DNA from: Heterostelium album PN500
Lineage: Eukaryota > Evosea > Eumycetozoa > Acytosteliales > Acytosteliaceae
Direction of reading: 5' to 3'
Length of the DNA: 64,000 bases
Assembly: GCF_000004825.1 (NCBI RefSeq)
Contig: NW_008805064.1
Span: forward strand, 930,001 to 994,000
Of the stretch, positions 10,958-23,514 are shown one piece after another. The position numbers were made by a program, and so were the translations under genes. Each line of letters begins with the position of its first letter. Position 1 is the stretch's first letter. The notes under the pieces were generated by a model. The model ran no database searches and was not told where the DNA came from. It worked only from the letters and a program-made list of their open reading frames with translations.

Positions 10958-12175
10958 TTTTGATTATTTTATGTTTTTTTTTTAAATCCACAAAAAATAT
11001 AATAAATTACTATTTATAAATAAATAATTATAACTATAAATGTTATTTGTTTGTTTTTTTCTATTAAGTTATTAATATTATTTTATTAAAAAAAAAAAAA
11101 AACAAAAAGAAACTAATGGAATAAGATTAAATCAATTAATAATTTAATCAATATCCAAACAAGATGATATAATTTACAAAACAAATAAAGTTTTTTATAT
11201 ATATTAAAGTTAAAATGTGTCCAATCTATCTGATATCATTTAAATAACACCAAATATATAAATATATTTAGTGTGTCCATCTTATTTTGTCTTTTTTTTC
11301 TCTTCTCCACAATTTATTGGTTGGGATATATACAAATTGATTATGAGAGCAACAATGTTAGTGATTTACCACAAAAAAGACACTCACAAAACACTAATCT
11401 AGTAGTATAAAATACAATTTGACTATTTACATCCACCACATTTTATGATGTGATTAAAAGTACTACTAAAAGTGTCAGTAATATATAATTAATTATTGAT
11501 TCATAAACAAAAGAATTGTTCATATCAATCTTTTAAATTGTATAAGAAAATAATAAAATAAACAACTCACACTTTTTCAAAAACAATATCATGTGATTAC
11601 TATTGATCAAAAATTCAACAGCTCATATTTTATTATAGTTATAATTATATCGAATCTATTAAATATCTATTCATCTTTATATTTTTTTTCTACCAAACCT
11701 TTTCGTTAGCAAACCAATTAAATACAAGTATGGTAAAATCAATAGGATTGTCAGCTATTATAATCATATAACACAAACACCTATATTTTATAATCAATTC
11801 GAATATTAATAAAACTTGCAACAATATTCCTTTAATTTTGTATTTTTTTTATTGTTTTTTCCCACTATCCAAATAAGTATAATGATGTAAACACATCATC
11901 AATAATTTATATTTTTATTAGTGTGTATAAATTGTACAATTCCCCATTATATTTTTGAACTTATTTAATTTAAATTTAAACAATTATTTGTTCAACTTGT
12001 CACCCGTTTCTCCCCTTTTTTTTTGAGCTTAATTTAATTTGATCAAAGTGTTAAAACAACCCCCCAGTTAGTATGGTTTATTAAACAAGATCAAAACTAT
12101 GTTCAAATAAATTTTATTGGTAATTAAATCATCATAGTTATAATAGTAACAGATAAAGAGACAAAAAACAAAACA
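10958..12175. other. Intergenic region, promoter between cAR gene and O-methyltransferase copy
   Basis: About 1.2 kb of AT-rich DNA lies between two divergent genes. It holds A/T runs, scattered CACAAAA/ACACTAA stretches and a CCCCCC run near 12060. The length fits developmental control of the receptor, but no known element can be named with confidence. No gene was recognised. Confidence 0.4.
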
Positions 12176-13411
12176 ATGAATAAAAAAGCTAATCCATATA
12201 GAGCAACATTTGATGAGGTTACCAAGTTACAAGAGTATTATCAAGGATACCAAATTTCATTTTGTTTAGGAGTTATAAGCAATCTAAATGTAGCCGCAGC
12301 TCTTGGAGATAATCTACAATGTAGACGTTCGGCATTTGATATTGCAAAGGAAGTCGGTGCTAATCCAGATGCTCTAGATCGTATAATGTATACGCTATCT
12401 GTGAACGGATTCTTCAAGTTGGTAGGATCAACTGAGCCTGGCCAAAGAGAGTTCCAACATAATGAGCTATCATTAACATTGGTAGATCCATTTGTTCGCG
12501 ATGAAGTAATTATGGTTGAAAGCAAATGTTTTATCCGTCCTTACGATACTTTGCTAGAAACAATAGTCACTGGAAAATCACAACTTCCCAAAGCACTGAA
12601 TCCCAAAGATTTTTGGATTACTGTCAAAAGAATCCAGATCAAGAAGTTATCTTTGCCAAAGGAATGGCATCAGTTTCACTTAGACAAACTCCAGTACTTG
12701 CAAAACTAATTGATTTCAATCAATTCGATACTATTTGTGATGTAGGTGGAGCTCAAGGAAGGTAAACTAAAAATTATAATTATCCATATTAAATTATTCT
12801 AAAATAATATTTATGAATAACATTAATTAATTATCTTTATTTAGAATGTTAAGAGAAATATTAATTTAAAATCCACATGTTAAAAAAGTAATTAATTTCG
12901 ATCAACCATCGATGTTGGATAGTCTTAGAGGTGATTCTTGTATTCAAGAGTTGCTCGAAAATCCAAAGTATACAGAATGTCCAGGTAACTTTTTTGTTAG
13001 TGTTCCTCAAGCAGACTGTTATGTTTTCAAATGTATATTTCACAATTGGGATGACTATAACTGTAGATTGATTCTTGAAACTGTTGCTAAATCGATTCCA
13101 CCACATGGAAAAGTTTATATCATGGAGTACATTGTTGGAGAAGGTTTAGAAGGTGACCAAAAATATGTTTCATTATTAGATATTCGTAAGTAATAAATTT
13201 ATCTAAAATTTACAATAACAATAATTTTAATTAAATATTAATATTTCTTTATTAAACTACATTAGATATGTTACAATTATGTGATGCCAAAGAGAGAACT
13301 AAAAAACAATTTGAACAATTGGTTGAGAAAACATCATTTAAAATCAACAAAATTACAATGTGTAACCAATTACATTGTCAGAATGTTATAGAATTGGTTT
13401 TAAGAAATTAA
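12176..13411 (+). pseudogene. O-methyltransferase (plant-type class II), broken copy
   Basis: Three coding stretches match SAM-dependent O-methyltransferases of the dictyostelid DIF/polyketide methylation type: an N-terminal helical dimerisation domain (12176 to about 12610), the SAM-binding motif ICDVGGAQG near 12740, and the catalytic region with CIFHNWDD (13035-13060), whose His is the general base in this family. The last exon ends ...CQNVIELVLRN at 13411. Introns at about 12762-12843 and 13191-13265 look normal. Two lesions are visible. The reading frame shifts by one base in the T run at about 12611-12615, and an in-frame TAA lies at about 12866 in what should be ILIxNPHVKKV. Because the rest is well preserved, the gene is either recently dead or affected by sequence errors. 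Another, whole O-methyltransferase lies 6 kb away on the other strand. Confidence 0.75.
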
Positions 13412-13576
13412 TGTTGTTTCAAATACAACAATGAATGAAACAAAGTAATAAAGAAAGACAGAGTTATAGCTCTTACTTACTTTGTTCATTTTATTCTAAT
13501 TAATTATAGTTTACATAATTACAATTTTTTTTATTTGAACAACTTATTCATCTTCTGATCAGAATTTGTTGTTTAG

Positions 13577-15132
13577 TTAACTTTTTGCTTTCTTTATTTT
13601 TCTTCCGGTTGCAGGGGTATCTTTCTTTCTTTTTTCAGCAGCAGATGTCTCAACTTCACTCTCTTCAGTTGCTATTTCACCTTCCAATGTCTTTAATATT
13701 CTCGAAACCAATAAATTCTTTCTTTCACTATACTTTAATTTCTTTGATTTCAACCAATTTCTTAAATCTTTTACTATATATAATTTTAAGTAAAATGAAA
13801 TGAGTAAAGATTGTGATCGATATCTAATTATATGAATATGAGAATAACTTACCAAACATTCTTTCTAATGTATCTTTGGTAACACCTTCTTTGATATCTT
13901 TGATGGTTGGTCTTTTCTCTGGTGGCGTGTCAATATCTTTATCTTCTTCATCTGTTTGTTCACCTGCTTCAATGACACGTTTGAAATCGATTTGAGTGGT
14001 AGGAATAGTAGGTGAAGACCAATAATCGTCGTCATCTCCAGAGTCATCTTCATTTCTAATATTGTATTCTTCTTTCTGATCAGTAGTAGTATTTGCTGTA
14101 GGAGTAGCAGTTATATTAGTTGTTGTCGCTTTAGACTTGTTTCCAACTCTAACAGCACTACTGCCACCATTATCCTCTCTTTCAGATGATGAAGATTTAG
14201 GTGTTAATGTACCATCTTGTATTGCCAAATCTCTGTTGAATATTCTAAATGTCAGTTTTGTAATAACATCTTTTATTCTATTTGGATATTCTCCTGTTGT
14301 TGATTATAATCATATTAATATTAGTACTATACTTATTATTATTATTATTATTATTTTAAAGCAGTTAATAATTACCTTTAATTTCCAAAGTTTTATAAAG
14401 ATTTTCAAGAGTTGACTTTGATTGAAGATAAAACAAATTCTCTAAACCAGACAATGTAATCTCATCTATCAACAAAGTAACTATGTTTCTAAAGTTACTG
14501 TTATCAATGACTGCGTCATCAGCATTTGGTTTACTATTATTACTATATTGATGAAAACTTGATTTGGTTGTATGTGTTGTAATAACAGCTGTATTATCTA
14601 ATATCTGAATATTTGGTGTAGATGTAACTAATATATTACTTTTTGTTGTATTATTATTATTATTAATATTGTTGTTGTTGTTGCTATTGTTATTGTTATT
14701 GATATTCTTATCAATAATACCTAAACATTGACAGAATCTCTTTAATATATGTGTTGTAAGATTATGGAATATGTTGGAGAGTGAATCGGATTTGAATGTC
14801 GATTCCAATTGTTGCTGAGCGAGTTCGATGTTGTCAGAGTTTGATGCGGTCAGTGACAGCAGTGAACAACACTCATAGAGAACATCTTCAGAGAGTCGTC
14901 TGATGAAACATTCAATACCCAATTCTCTAACATGATCCAATAGAGTTGAAATCGCTTGATCCATAGTAATACTATTTGATTGTTGTTCGTCAATCGAACC
15001 AGCTGACACCATACACTCTAGAATCAACTCTAAACCCAAGTCACTCTTGATCGAATTAAATAATTTATATTCAATCTTATATCCATAATCTTCACTATTA
15101 TTATTATTATTATTAATATTAAAATCAATCAT
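13577..15132 (-). CDS. Nuclear protein with C-terminal SAP-like domain, function unknown
   Basis: Three exons: 15132 to about 14370, about 14298 to 13855, and about 13773 to 13577, giving about 465 residues. Exon 1 begins MIDFNINNNN and encodes a largely helical region (LELILECMVSAG..., LLDHVRELGIECFIRRL) followed by an Asn tract. Across the first intron lies a helix-turn-helix-like segment (STLENLYKTLEIKG, then EYPNRIKDVITKL) that resembles a degenerate SAP motif. The middle is acidic and Thr/Ser-rich (NEDDSGDDDDYWSS). The C-terminus, VKDLRNWLKSKKLKYSERKN, fits the SAP motif well and is followed by a basic tail (KRKKDT...GRKIKKAKS) that looks like a nuclear localisation signal. SAP domains bind AT-rich DNA in chromatin, repair and RNA-processing proteins. 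I do not recognise the specific orthologue. Confidence 0.65.
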
Positions 15133-15688
15133 CTTTTATTTATTTTTGATCTAATTTTAAAAACAAAAGAAAAGATAGATATTGATTGAATGAATTATGA
15201 ATAATAGTTTTCTGGGTAAAAAAAAAGCAATTTAACACAAATTTTATTAGAAATTAAAACAAACACACATCGATCATATTTTTATCATTTGGGAAACCAA
15301 ATTGAAGATGCGCTATTACATTATCATCACCATGATTAAATCTTATATTAAAGTTAATAGTAATACAATACAGACACCGACGCTTCCAAAGTAGTAGAAA
15401 GGATAAAGTAGGAGAGGAATCAGTACAGAAACTCGAATGGTAACAGTCGTCAAAGTTTAGAGAAGAGCGAGGCTGTAAAGACGATTATAAAACCTTCAGT
15501 TAAGAGTGCTTCTTCAAAAAGAATCAGCGAGATCAATAGCTACTGAACTCCACAAAACAGAGAAGAAATCTGTATCTGAAACAATTAAATCAATTTAATG
15601 AAATAAGAAGCATTTAATTGTTACATTGTTAATAAATCAAATAAATGAAAAAGTATTATATTATATTAAATGTAATTACAAAAGACTT
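15133..15688. other. Intergenic region with a less AT-rich block
   Basis: Between the start of the SAP-domain gene and the stop of MED7. From about 15365 to 15575 the base composition is clearly less AT-rich than its surroundings. Inside it, 15412-15546 on the plus strand is open for 44 codons with a coding-like, Ser/Lys-rich reading (SRQSLEKSEAVKTIIKPS), and another frame is open just upstream. I see no start codon, splice context or homology. It may be a gene relic, a UTR or a non-coding RNA. Confidence 0.35.
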
Positions 15689-16793
15689 TTAATTCTTTGA
15701 TATCAATGATAGTTTTTGAAGATAATCATTAATCCATTGATCATTATTATTATTATTATTACTTGTTGTTGTTGTTGTTGTTGTTGAAGTAGAGCTACTT
15801 ATGATTGTGGCATTGGTTGTAGTTGTTGTCGTTGTTGTTGTGGTAGTAGTTATAGGTGATGTTTGTGCTAATAAAGGTGTTGTAGATGGTGATTGTATAA
15901 TTGATTGTTCTGTTGTAGATCCTATATACTGTATTTCCTGTAGTTGTTTTACATGTTGTTTAAGTTTTGCTATCTCTTCGGTATTAACTGTTTGTAATGT
16001 CTTTTTTAATATTTCTTTACATGAATTTATTGTACTAAAATAAAATAATAGATAGATTGATAAATCACATTAATATATATGTAAATAGAATGAATTATAA
16101 TAATAATATTATCATTATAACATACTTATTTATCTTTGTAATTGATTCTCTCTTTTGTTTAATTTGTTCTGTCATGATTGATATAAGAGTTTCTCTGGCT
16201 TGGTGTGGACGATAGCTGTTCAGTAGATGATGAAAATTGACAAAGAGCAACGAGATATCATCTACTTTGGTTTTATATTCCGAGGGATTCTCTACGAGTG
16301 TCTCCAGTAGTTGTAGGTAGTTGAATACGATCGAACGGTTCAATCGCTTCAGTTCTTTGATCGGATCGATATCGCCGTTTGGATAGAGTTGTTCGACACC
16401 CATCTCTGTCAGTGAAGGCAGTACATCGGTAGTTGAGTAGTGTTGACCAAACATCTGAAAGGTACTACCTTTCTTTGGTGGTAGTGGTGGTAATAATGGT
16501 TGTAATTGTATACTACTACTACTAGTTGTAGTTGTGGTAGTAGTAGTTGTAGGTGATGTTGTTGTAGCTTGTGCAGAGTTCAATTGTGGTGAGACTGATA
16601 AGGATGATGGTGATCTGGTTGGTGGTGCAGGTACACTAAATTTGGCATCGTCATTCTTTGCATTTTGTGCAGCAACGCTTGGATGCGGAGGTGTAGAAGA
16701 CGTCGAAGATGGTGCTTGATAATTTAAATATAATTTATAAAAAGGAGGTGGTGGTGGAAATGCAGAGATTGTTATATTCTCATTTTGTGCCAT
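15689..16793 (-). CDS. med7: Mediator complex subunit 7
   Basis: Exon 1 runs from 16793 (MAQNENITISAFPPPPPFYK) to about 16131, and exon 2 from about 16034 to the stop at 15689, giving about 336 residues. The start AFPPPPPFYKLY and the later PPKKGSTFQMFG...LPSLTEMGVEQLYP are the MED7 N-terminal signature. Then come IDPIKELKRLNRSIVFNYLQ and NFHHLLNSYRPHQARETLI, the conserved helical hairpin that pairs with MED21 and MED31 in the Mediator middle module. The C-terminal exon encodes a coiled-coil-like helix (EEIAKLKQHVKQLQEIQ). Two Thr/Ser-rich low-complexity inserts and a poly-Asn stretch are typical dictyostelid additions; without them the size matches other MED7 proteins. It bridges transcription factors and RNA polymerase II in the nucleus. 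It shares a roughly 300-bp divergent promoter with the Rab geranylgeranyltransferase gene. Confidence 0.85.
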
Positions 16794-17091
16794 TATTATT
16801 ATTATGATTGTTGTTTGTCAGTTGATTCTCTCTTTTATGTTTCTCTCTAATTTACTTTAATTAATTTTTGAGAATAAGTAAACAAAATAAAAAATCAATT
16901 CAATGAATAATTTTAAATGATTAATATGTATCTCCAGAACTTTCACATGATCATCATCAGTCTAAATCAAAAAAAAAAAAAACTATTTAAATTTAAAAAA
17001 CAAAAAATATTAATAATAATATTAATCAATCACATTATAACTCTATTATCTATTTGATTTATAATTATATATTTATATAAATAGATAAACA

Positions 17092-18361
17092 ATGCACGGT
17101 GTTCTTAAAGTAAAAACAAGTGAAGAGAAAGCAAGGGAATTAAAAGCAAAAGAGAAAATAAAGATTGATGAATATAGAAGTTTAGTAAATGCATATACTG
17201 AACATGTATGTAAAATTATTAATTATATATATGATTATTATTATTATTTGTTTTTATTAATAATCAATAAATTAATCAATGAATCAATCAATTTTAGAGA
17301 AAATTAAATGAATTTAATGATAATAGTTTATTGGTAACTAAAAAGGTGTTAGAGATAAACCCAGAGTACTATACTGTATGGAACTTCCGTAGAGATACAA
17401 TCAATCACTTTGCAACTGTTAAAGACAATGAAACAATGCAAACACTTTATACTTCAGAGATGAAGTTCATCGAAGAATGTATCCAAAGATACACAAAGAG
17501 CTACTGGGTATGGTATCATAGAAAGTGGATCTCACAAAGAATCGATAAATGTGATTGGGATCGTGAATTAAAGTTGTGTTCAAAACTATTAGATTTAGAT
17601 TTAAGAAATTGTAAGTTGTACATTTTAAATTCAAAAGAAAGTCAAAGACAATCGATTGCAAAGGGTAAACTAATTACATTTATTATTATTGTTGTTATTA
17701 TTACAATTTATTTATAGTCCATTGTTGGGGATATCGTAGATTTGTTGGTGAGAGATCGAATATCGCTTTGAAAAAGGAATTTGATTATACAACGGTGAAG
17801 ATCGAACAAAACTTTTCAAACTACTCTGCTTGGCATCAAAGATCGGCTCTCTTGCCAAAGATGTATACAGAGCCAACAGAACTATTCGATTGTTTGGTAC
17901 AGGAGTTTGAATTGGTAAGAAACGCTGCATTCACTGAACCAAAGGATCAAAGTACTTGGATCTATCATAAATGGTTAGTCGGTACTATAAAGACGTATGT
18001 ATATTAATATCAATGATCTACAAATATATATTAACTAACACCTCCATTTAAATGTTATTAGTATTCCAAATTGTAACTATAAAGAGGTATTAGAAGGTGA
18101 AATTGTTGCTATCAATGAATTGTTAGAGATTGAACCAGATTGTAAATGTAATTATTTAATATTTATAATATAATATAGTTTAGTTTAGTTCAAATAATTA
18201 ATTAATATTATATTTAAATAGGGCCAATCTATACATTATTGACATTAAAGATGGAATTAGGAAATAGTACCAAAGAAGAATTACAATCATTATTGAACAA
18301 TTTGAAGTCAATCGATTCTGATCATATTAAATACTATGAATCATTAGAAACTCAAATATAA
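17092..18361 (+). CDS. rabggta: Rab geranylgeranyltransferase (type II) alpha subunit
   Basis: Five exons, joined at introns near 17206-17297, 17609-17718, 17995-18060 and 18148-18221, giving about 310 residues. The start MHGVLKVKTSEEK is nearly identical to other RabGGTase alpha subunits. Prenyltransferase-alpha repeats follow: NPEYYTVWNFRR, SYWVWYHRKWI, FHCWGYRRFV, NFSNYSAWHQRSALLP and DQSTWIYHKWLVG. With a beta subunit and Rab escort protein, this enzyme adds geranylgeranyl groups to C-terminal Rab cysteines, enabling membrane attachment. The protein stops after the helical repeat domain (...YYESLETQI), so it lacks the Ig-like and leucine-rich domains of the mammalian subunit, as in yeast and other protists. 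It is divergent from med7. Confidence 0.9.
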
Positions 18362-18573
18362 TCAACAAACTCACTAAAGTTAATTAAATTATAATAATGA
18401 TAATAATATTTATTATATTAAAATTTAAAAGTTTTATATTTTATTTATTTATTTTTTAAAAAAAGAGAATGAATAAGAGATATATATTTATAATATATAT
18501 AGATAGATAGAAATATAGATAGGATATCCAGAGAGAAAGATACAAAAACAAAAGAACACTATATTATAATATT

Positions 18574-19841
18574 CTATTTTGTGATTACAATTTTGCACAT
18601 TGGCATTTCAACTGAATTTGGAATGTGTTCGATCTCTTTAATTTGAAGACCTGCTTTCTCTACGACCTCTCTCCATCTCTTGTTGGATCTTTCAACACCA
18701 CCAGTGACCAACATAACATCTAATAGGGATAAATAATCAAATATTAGATAATTAAAGAATAAGAATATTTTTACTTCTAAAAAAACAAAAATAATACTGA
18801 TACCTACGTAAGTAGAAATGTGACATTGCAGATTTTTGATTCTTAAGTTCTTCATCGTAGAGCTCATAGACAAAGATACATCCATTTGATTTAAGTTTCT
18901 CACCAATCTTCTTGAGGATTTTGATGACAACATCGTCTTTAAACATATGAAAAACATGCTTGAGCATATAACAATCAGTCTCTGGAAGTTCATCGGTGAT
19001 TGCATTACCAGCCATAGTTTTGTATCTCTTGTCAACATTGGTCGATGTTACCTCATTGGTATTTCCATCACCAGAATTCTTAATATCAAAATTGATACCA
19101 TATTTCAAATGAGGATTCTGTCTCAAGACTTCTTGTAATAAACTAAATAAATTAAAATTAAAAAAAAATTAAAAACAAGTATTAAATTAATAAGAAATAG
19201 TTTTAAACTTACAATCCGTGTCCACCACCAATATCAGTGATTGTTTCAAAGTTCTTAAAATTTGATTTCTCAACAATAATTGGGCCAAGTCTTCTTGTGA
19301 ATGTTGTCATTGATCTATTGAATATTTCCTAATTTTCAAAAAGTTAATATTAATATATTTTATTTATATTTCTATAGTTTATTCATTTTACATTTTCTTC
19401 TGAATTATTATTTAAATATTCCCAAATACTATTGAAACCCAATGTTTTTTTGTTGTCACTATTTCCATTTTTTAAAGTTGACAACAATGATTCCCAAGAT
19501 CTAAAACTGTAAATACTTCCTTTCATCATGACAATATCACGATACTCTTGCTCTCTAAGTGCAATCGAAAGTGGAGTATGTCTGAAAACACCTTCACTAT
19601 AAATTGAACCATGTGGCCAATCAGACTCCTCCAACTCATGGAAAATCTCCAATCCAGTTGCATTCTTCAAGAGATAAAGTAAGACTTCTTGGTCAACTGA
19701 TAATTCCTTGGCCAAATCAACGTAGGATTTTGAAGTTCCAAGATCAATGTGATTGGCAATATCCAACTTACAAATTATCATAAGAATTTGAGTATCAGCA
19801 TATCCACTAGAAAGATTAAATAATATTTTAAATGGATCCAT
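18574..19841 (-). CDS. O-methyltransferase (plant-type class II), intact
   Basis: Four exons, starting at 19841 (MDPFKILFNLSSGYADTQIL), about 19328, about 19143 and about 18721, giving about 330 residues. The N-terminal winged-helix dimerisation domain is followed by TDIGGGHG (SAM motif I, split near an intron), then TDCYMLKHVFHMFKDDVV, where the family has the catalytic His in (L/I)HxWxDD; here the second His of KHVFHMFKDD takes that place. The C-terminus reads VMLVTGGVERSNKRWREV, the usual end region. Dictyostelids use such enzymes in methylating polyketides such as the DIF precursors; the substrate here is not predictable. The donor GTAGGT gives the best join before VMLVTGG. It is a divergent paralog of the broken copy at 12.2-13.4 kb. 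Confidence 0.8.
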
Positions 19842-20429
19842 TTTAAATAAAGATAATGAATTGATAGAAAATTGATATTAAAAAAATAAAAGTTTAATAA
19901 ATATATTGGATAAAGATTTAATATTTTATTTATGTTTTTGATATTTTTAAACATTGAAACTGGGATCTATTTATATTGCTCTATTAATAAGATTCCTTAC
20001 TTATCTTAAACTACAATCTTCATGTTATCATTTCTGATGTCATTAGTTTGTAAATATTTACAATAGAAACATTCATGTTGTCATTTCGTATAATTAAATT
20101 TTTCCAATCATCAAATTTTGGTTTGGAACCACCAAAAAAAAAATGATATTTTAATTCCTTGATATGAAGTAACAAAAAAAATAATAAATACGTGTAATTA
20201 TTTAGGGTTAAAAATATTAATTTTACTTGCTTTCCAAAATTGGCTAAATTTTTTTTTGTTTTTATCCAATCAGCTATAATCATGATGATTGGTGGGTAAA
20301 AAAAATAATTAGTAGCTGTTAGATTGGAAATAAAAGATATTTTTTTATTCTTTTTTTTTTTTTTTTTTGTATTAAAATACAAATGACGATAGAGTTGATG
20401 ATATGAAACCAATACAACTAATTTTATAA
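19842..20429. other. Intergenic region with an unassigned minus-strand open stretch
   Basis: Between the start of the O-methyltransferase and the stop of the VWA gene. A minus-strand open stretch, 20412-20020, contains two coding-like pieces (MIIADWIKTKKNLANFGK and GGSKPKFDDWKNLIIRNDN) separated by T/A-rich low-complexity DNA. I recognise no homology. It may be a gene relic or chance; I do not call it a gene. Confidence 0.25.
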
Positions 20430-23152
20430 TTAAATGGATGAAGTTGCCAATGCCAAGAAAGTATCATATTTGTCACCAAGATTTGATGCATTGAGTTGTG
20501 ACTTTACCCATTTCGATGCTTTAGCAACAATCTGTTGCCATTGTGTCTTTTCAGCGGCAAACGATTTGTTAAAGGTTGCAATGACACACAAGGTAACCCA
20601 ACAGTCATCGGATAATGAACTCAAGGTATCTGGCTTGGATGGCAGCTTAAAGGTAACAGTATTCCAACTACCATTTGCTTTTTGTGAACGAATCAAATCC
20701 ATCATTAGGTCACCGCTGCTAGATGATTTCTTACCTGGTGCTGATGAATAAGATGGTTGGGTTGAGGGTGCTGATTGAACTGGAGATGGTGCTGAAAGAT
20801 ATGAGACTTGTACTGGTGCTGGTGCTTGAACTGGTGGTGGTGGTGATGCTTCCTTTGATTTGGTCTTGGTGAATGATGAGAAGAAAGAAGCTGGTGATGC
20901 CGATTTCTTTACCGATTTCTCTGGTGCACACTCTCTGAGTTCGAGAGAGTCCAACACTTCACTTTGTCTACAGATGGATTCATTCAAATCCATTGAGAGA
21001 CATTTCATGTCTTCTAGTTTCTCTTGAATGCAGTCCAATGCTTCTTCTTGCTCACATTCAAGAGCACAATCATCAAGATCATAATCGATGGTTTGTGTTG
21101 GCATCGATGAATAATAGTTCATAGCTGAAGTTGTAGTTGGTGAACTATAGTTCAAAGCTGATGTTGGTGCACTATGGGTGAAGCTATTGTAATTGTATTG
21201 TGGTGATGGAACTGGTGGTGCGTCGACAACCTCTACAACTTGCATGGTTTCTTCGGTTGGTTTATCGGCTTCAGCAACGACAACAAACGAGGTGTGGTTG
21301 GAAATCAATTGGTATTTCTTTCCCAACTTTACAATGGCATCCTTGTTGGCATCCTTCTTTTTCTTTTCATCCTCTTCGAGATCCCTGATGATCATATTGG
21401 CAGTAAGGGTATGGATGGCATTGGATTCCGATTGGGCATGTTTGAAATCGACTGGGATTTCATAACGGATCGATTGACCGGTTGGACCGTCGGCAGTAAT
21501 GACAATAGTCTTAGTAGTCAAATTCTCTGGAACACTCTCCAAGAGACCGTAGAGGAACAATCTCTCGTGATTAAAGATTGGTCTAACTGATTTTGGTGCT
21601 TGGACAACTGGAAGACCATCCCAGTTCACTTGAATGTTGGCAATGATTGGTTCCATAGCGATACTCATCAACTTCATAACTTGAGTCTCCATCATTGAGT
21701 TGTCATCGATAAACTCAAAGTAACCTCTACATGCCTTTGATAAACCTTCAACCAACAACTTATCAACACCAGATCCAATACCAAGAGTAAAGATTCTAGT
21801 AGTTCCAGCTTCTTTTGCAACATAATCAACTAATTCATCTCTTTGTGATACTTCACCATCAGTCACTAAATTAAAAAATAAAAAAAAATAATTTGTTAAT
21901 ATCTTTAAGATAAATAAATTACTATTATTATTATTTTTTACTTACAAATAAAAACTTGTCTTGGATATTGTGAATCAACTGGTTGACTAATGATTGCTTG
22001 GATTGGTGGTAACAATTCGGTTCCACCCAAATCGGCATCGATACTCTTAATGAATACACTTGCTTGTTCAAGGGTTTGGTCGTTATATAATTTTGATTCG
22101 GTGAATTGTGATTTGAATGATGATCCAAAGAGCCAGATGTTGAATTTAGACTTCTCGGTCAATGATCTCATGAGGATTTCGAGACAACGTTTGGCTTTTT
22201 CAATGGTACTACCAGACATCGATCCAGAACAATCGATCAAAAAGATAAACTCTGAACATTGATCTACTTCGTCGGCAGCAACCTCAAGAGTTGGATAAAA
22301 GTTGATTCCCAAAGCATAGGTATTGTCTTTGGATTTCTCAACGAAATAGGCTGGACGCTCCGAAGAATCTGGACGGATCACTGCGATAATATTGTTTGGT
22401 ACACCGTTGGTTTCCGATAGCTTGATGGTGGCTTTCTTTCCATCAACTTGGATATCAGCTTTGTAGTGGTCCAACTCTATCTTTTGGATTGGAACCGAGA
22501 GAGAAACCTGAAGATTAAGATTCAAATTGAAACTGTATTTTGGGAACATATAACGGTGGAGACCAAAGTGAAGATTCTCGAGATGGGTACCAATCTCAGA
22601 GACGATGGTAATGGAGATGGTGACTTCTTTGGTTGGTGGCAAATTACCAATCATGGTGGTGAATGTTCCATTCGACTTTTTCTCGACCAAGAATGCCTGG
22701 TTTCCACTGGCGACGGCATCGTTGTATTTATTGGCGGCGGCTTCCTTCTCTTTGATTTTGGCCGACAAGACTTTGTCGTCGTAGGTCACAACAAACTTGC
22801 TGACGGCGGCACCCGGTGCAAGTGGCATTTGGTATCTGGCTTCCACTGGATTGGGGGAGCTATTCTTGTATTTCTGGGTGTAGACAGAGGTCACTGTCGA
22901 ATCGGTGACGACAGCATCCACTTGGAAATCGGTGAGTGAAAAAGTAGAGCTATAACCCGACTTTGGTGCGAGACCAACAAACGATGGAATCATCGAGGTT
23001 TCCAAACGCTCGAAAAACAACGAGTAACTTGGTGCCATATTTCTATTCAATGTTTCTTGAATCGATTGTTCAATATTTTCCTTTTCATCAATAATAGGAG
23101 TAGTTGTTGAAGTGGTATTTTTTGAACTGAAAACTGATTTAATAAATTGCAT
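20430..23152 (-). CDS. VIT and von Willebrand factor A domain protein (VWA5A/PARP4-like)
   Basis: Two exons (23152 to about 21948, then about 21865 to 20430), giving about 880 residues. The first 200 residues include a VIT (vault protein inter-alpha-trypsin) domain with SVYTQKYKNSSPNPVEARYQ and KEKEAAANKYNDAV. A VWA domain follows: FIFLIDCSGSMSG carries the metal-site motif DxSxS, LGGTEL supplies the conserved Thr, and LTDGE is completed across the intron. After the VWA comes a beta-rich region (YQLISNHTSFVVVAE is typical of this family), then a Pro/Ser/Tyr-rich linker and a C-terminal helical domain (WVTLCVIATFNKSFAAEKTQ) like those in VWA5A and PARP4. No signal peptide is present, so it is cytosolic. 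Dictyostelids have several of these; their role is unclear. Base composition is richer in GC than its surroundings, suggesting good expression. Confidence 0.85.
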
Positions 23153-23514
23153 GTTTTTAAAAAGTTTTATTATATATATATATTTATAGAATTACAAAAA
23201 AAAAAAAATGTATTATATGATTTTATATTATTAATGATTAATGATATGTCGATGACTGAATAAATCAACAACAACCAACTGCCTTTTTATAAACAATTTA
23301 AAACCTTTCAAAAAATCTTTAGAAAAAAAAAAAAAGTCAAATCTAAAAAAAAATTTTCAACGAAATTTTACACTTTAACAAAAAAAACAAAAGTTTTTGG
23401 TGGGTTGGAGAAAAAAAAAAGATCATGATTAAATTACCACTTTTGGGGTGGGCGATCTAATGATTAAAATTTGACAATTTATTAGCTATCTTTTTGACGA
23501 ACTACTTTATCAAT
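23153..23514. other. Intergenic region
   Basis: AT-rich DNA upstream of the VWA gene and downstream of the small secreted-protein gene, both on the minus strand. It has A-runs with AAAAAAGTCAAAT-type patches and a short GGTGGG pair near 23400-23450. No gene was seen. Confidence 0.4.

Noticed and set aside
22448-22939. 163-codon open stretch on the plus strand
   Set aside because: Antisense shadow of the VIT domain coding region of the VWA gene.
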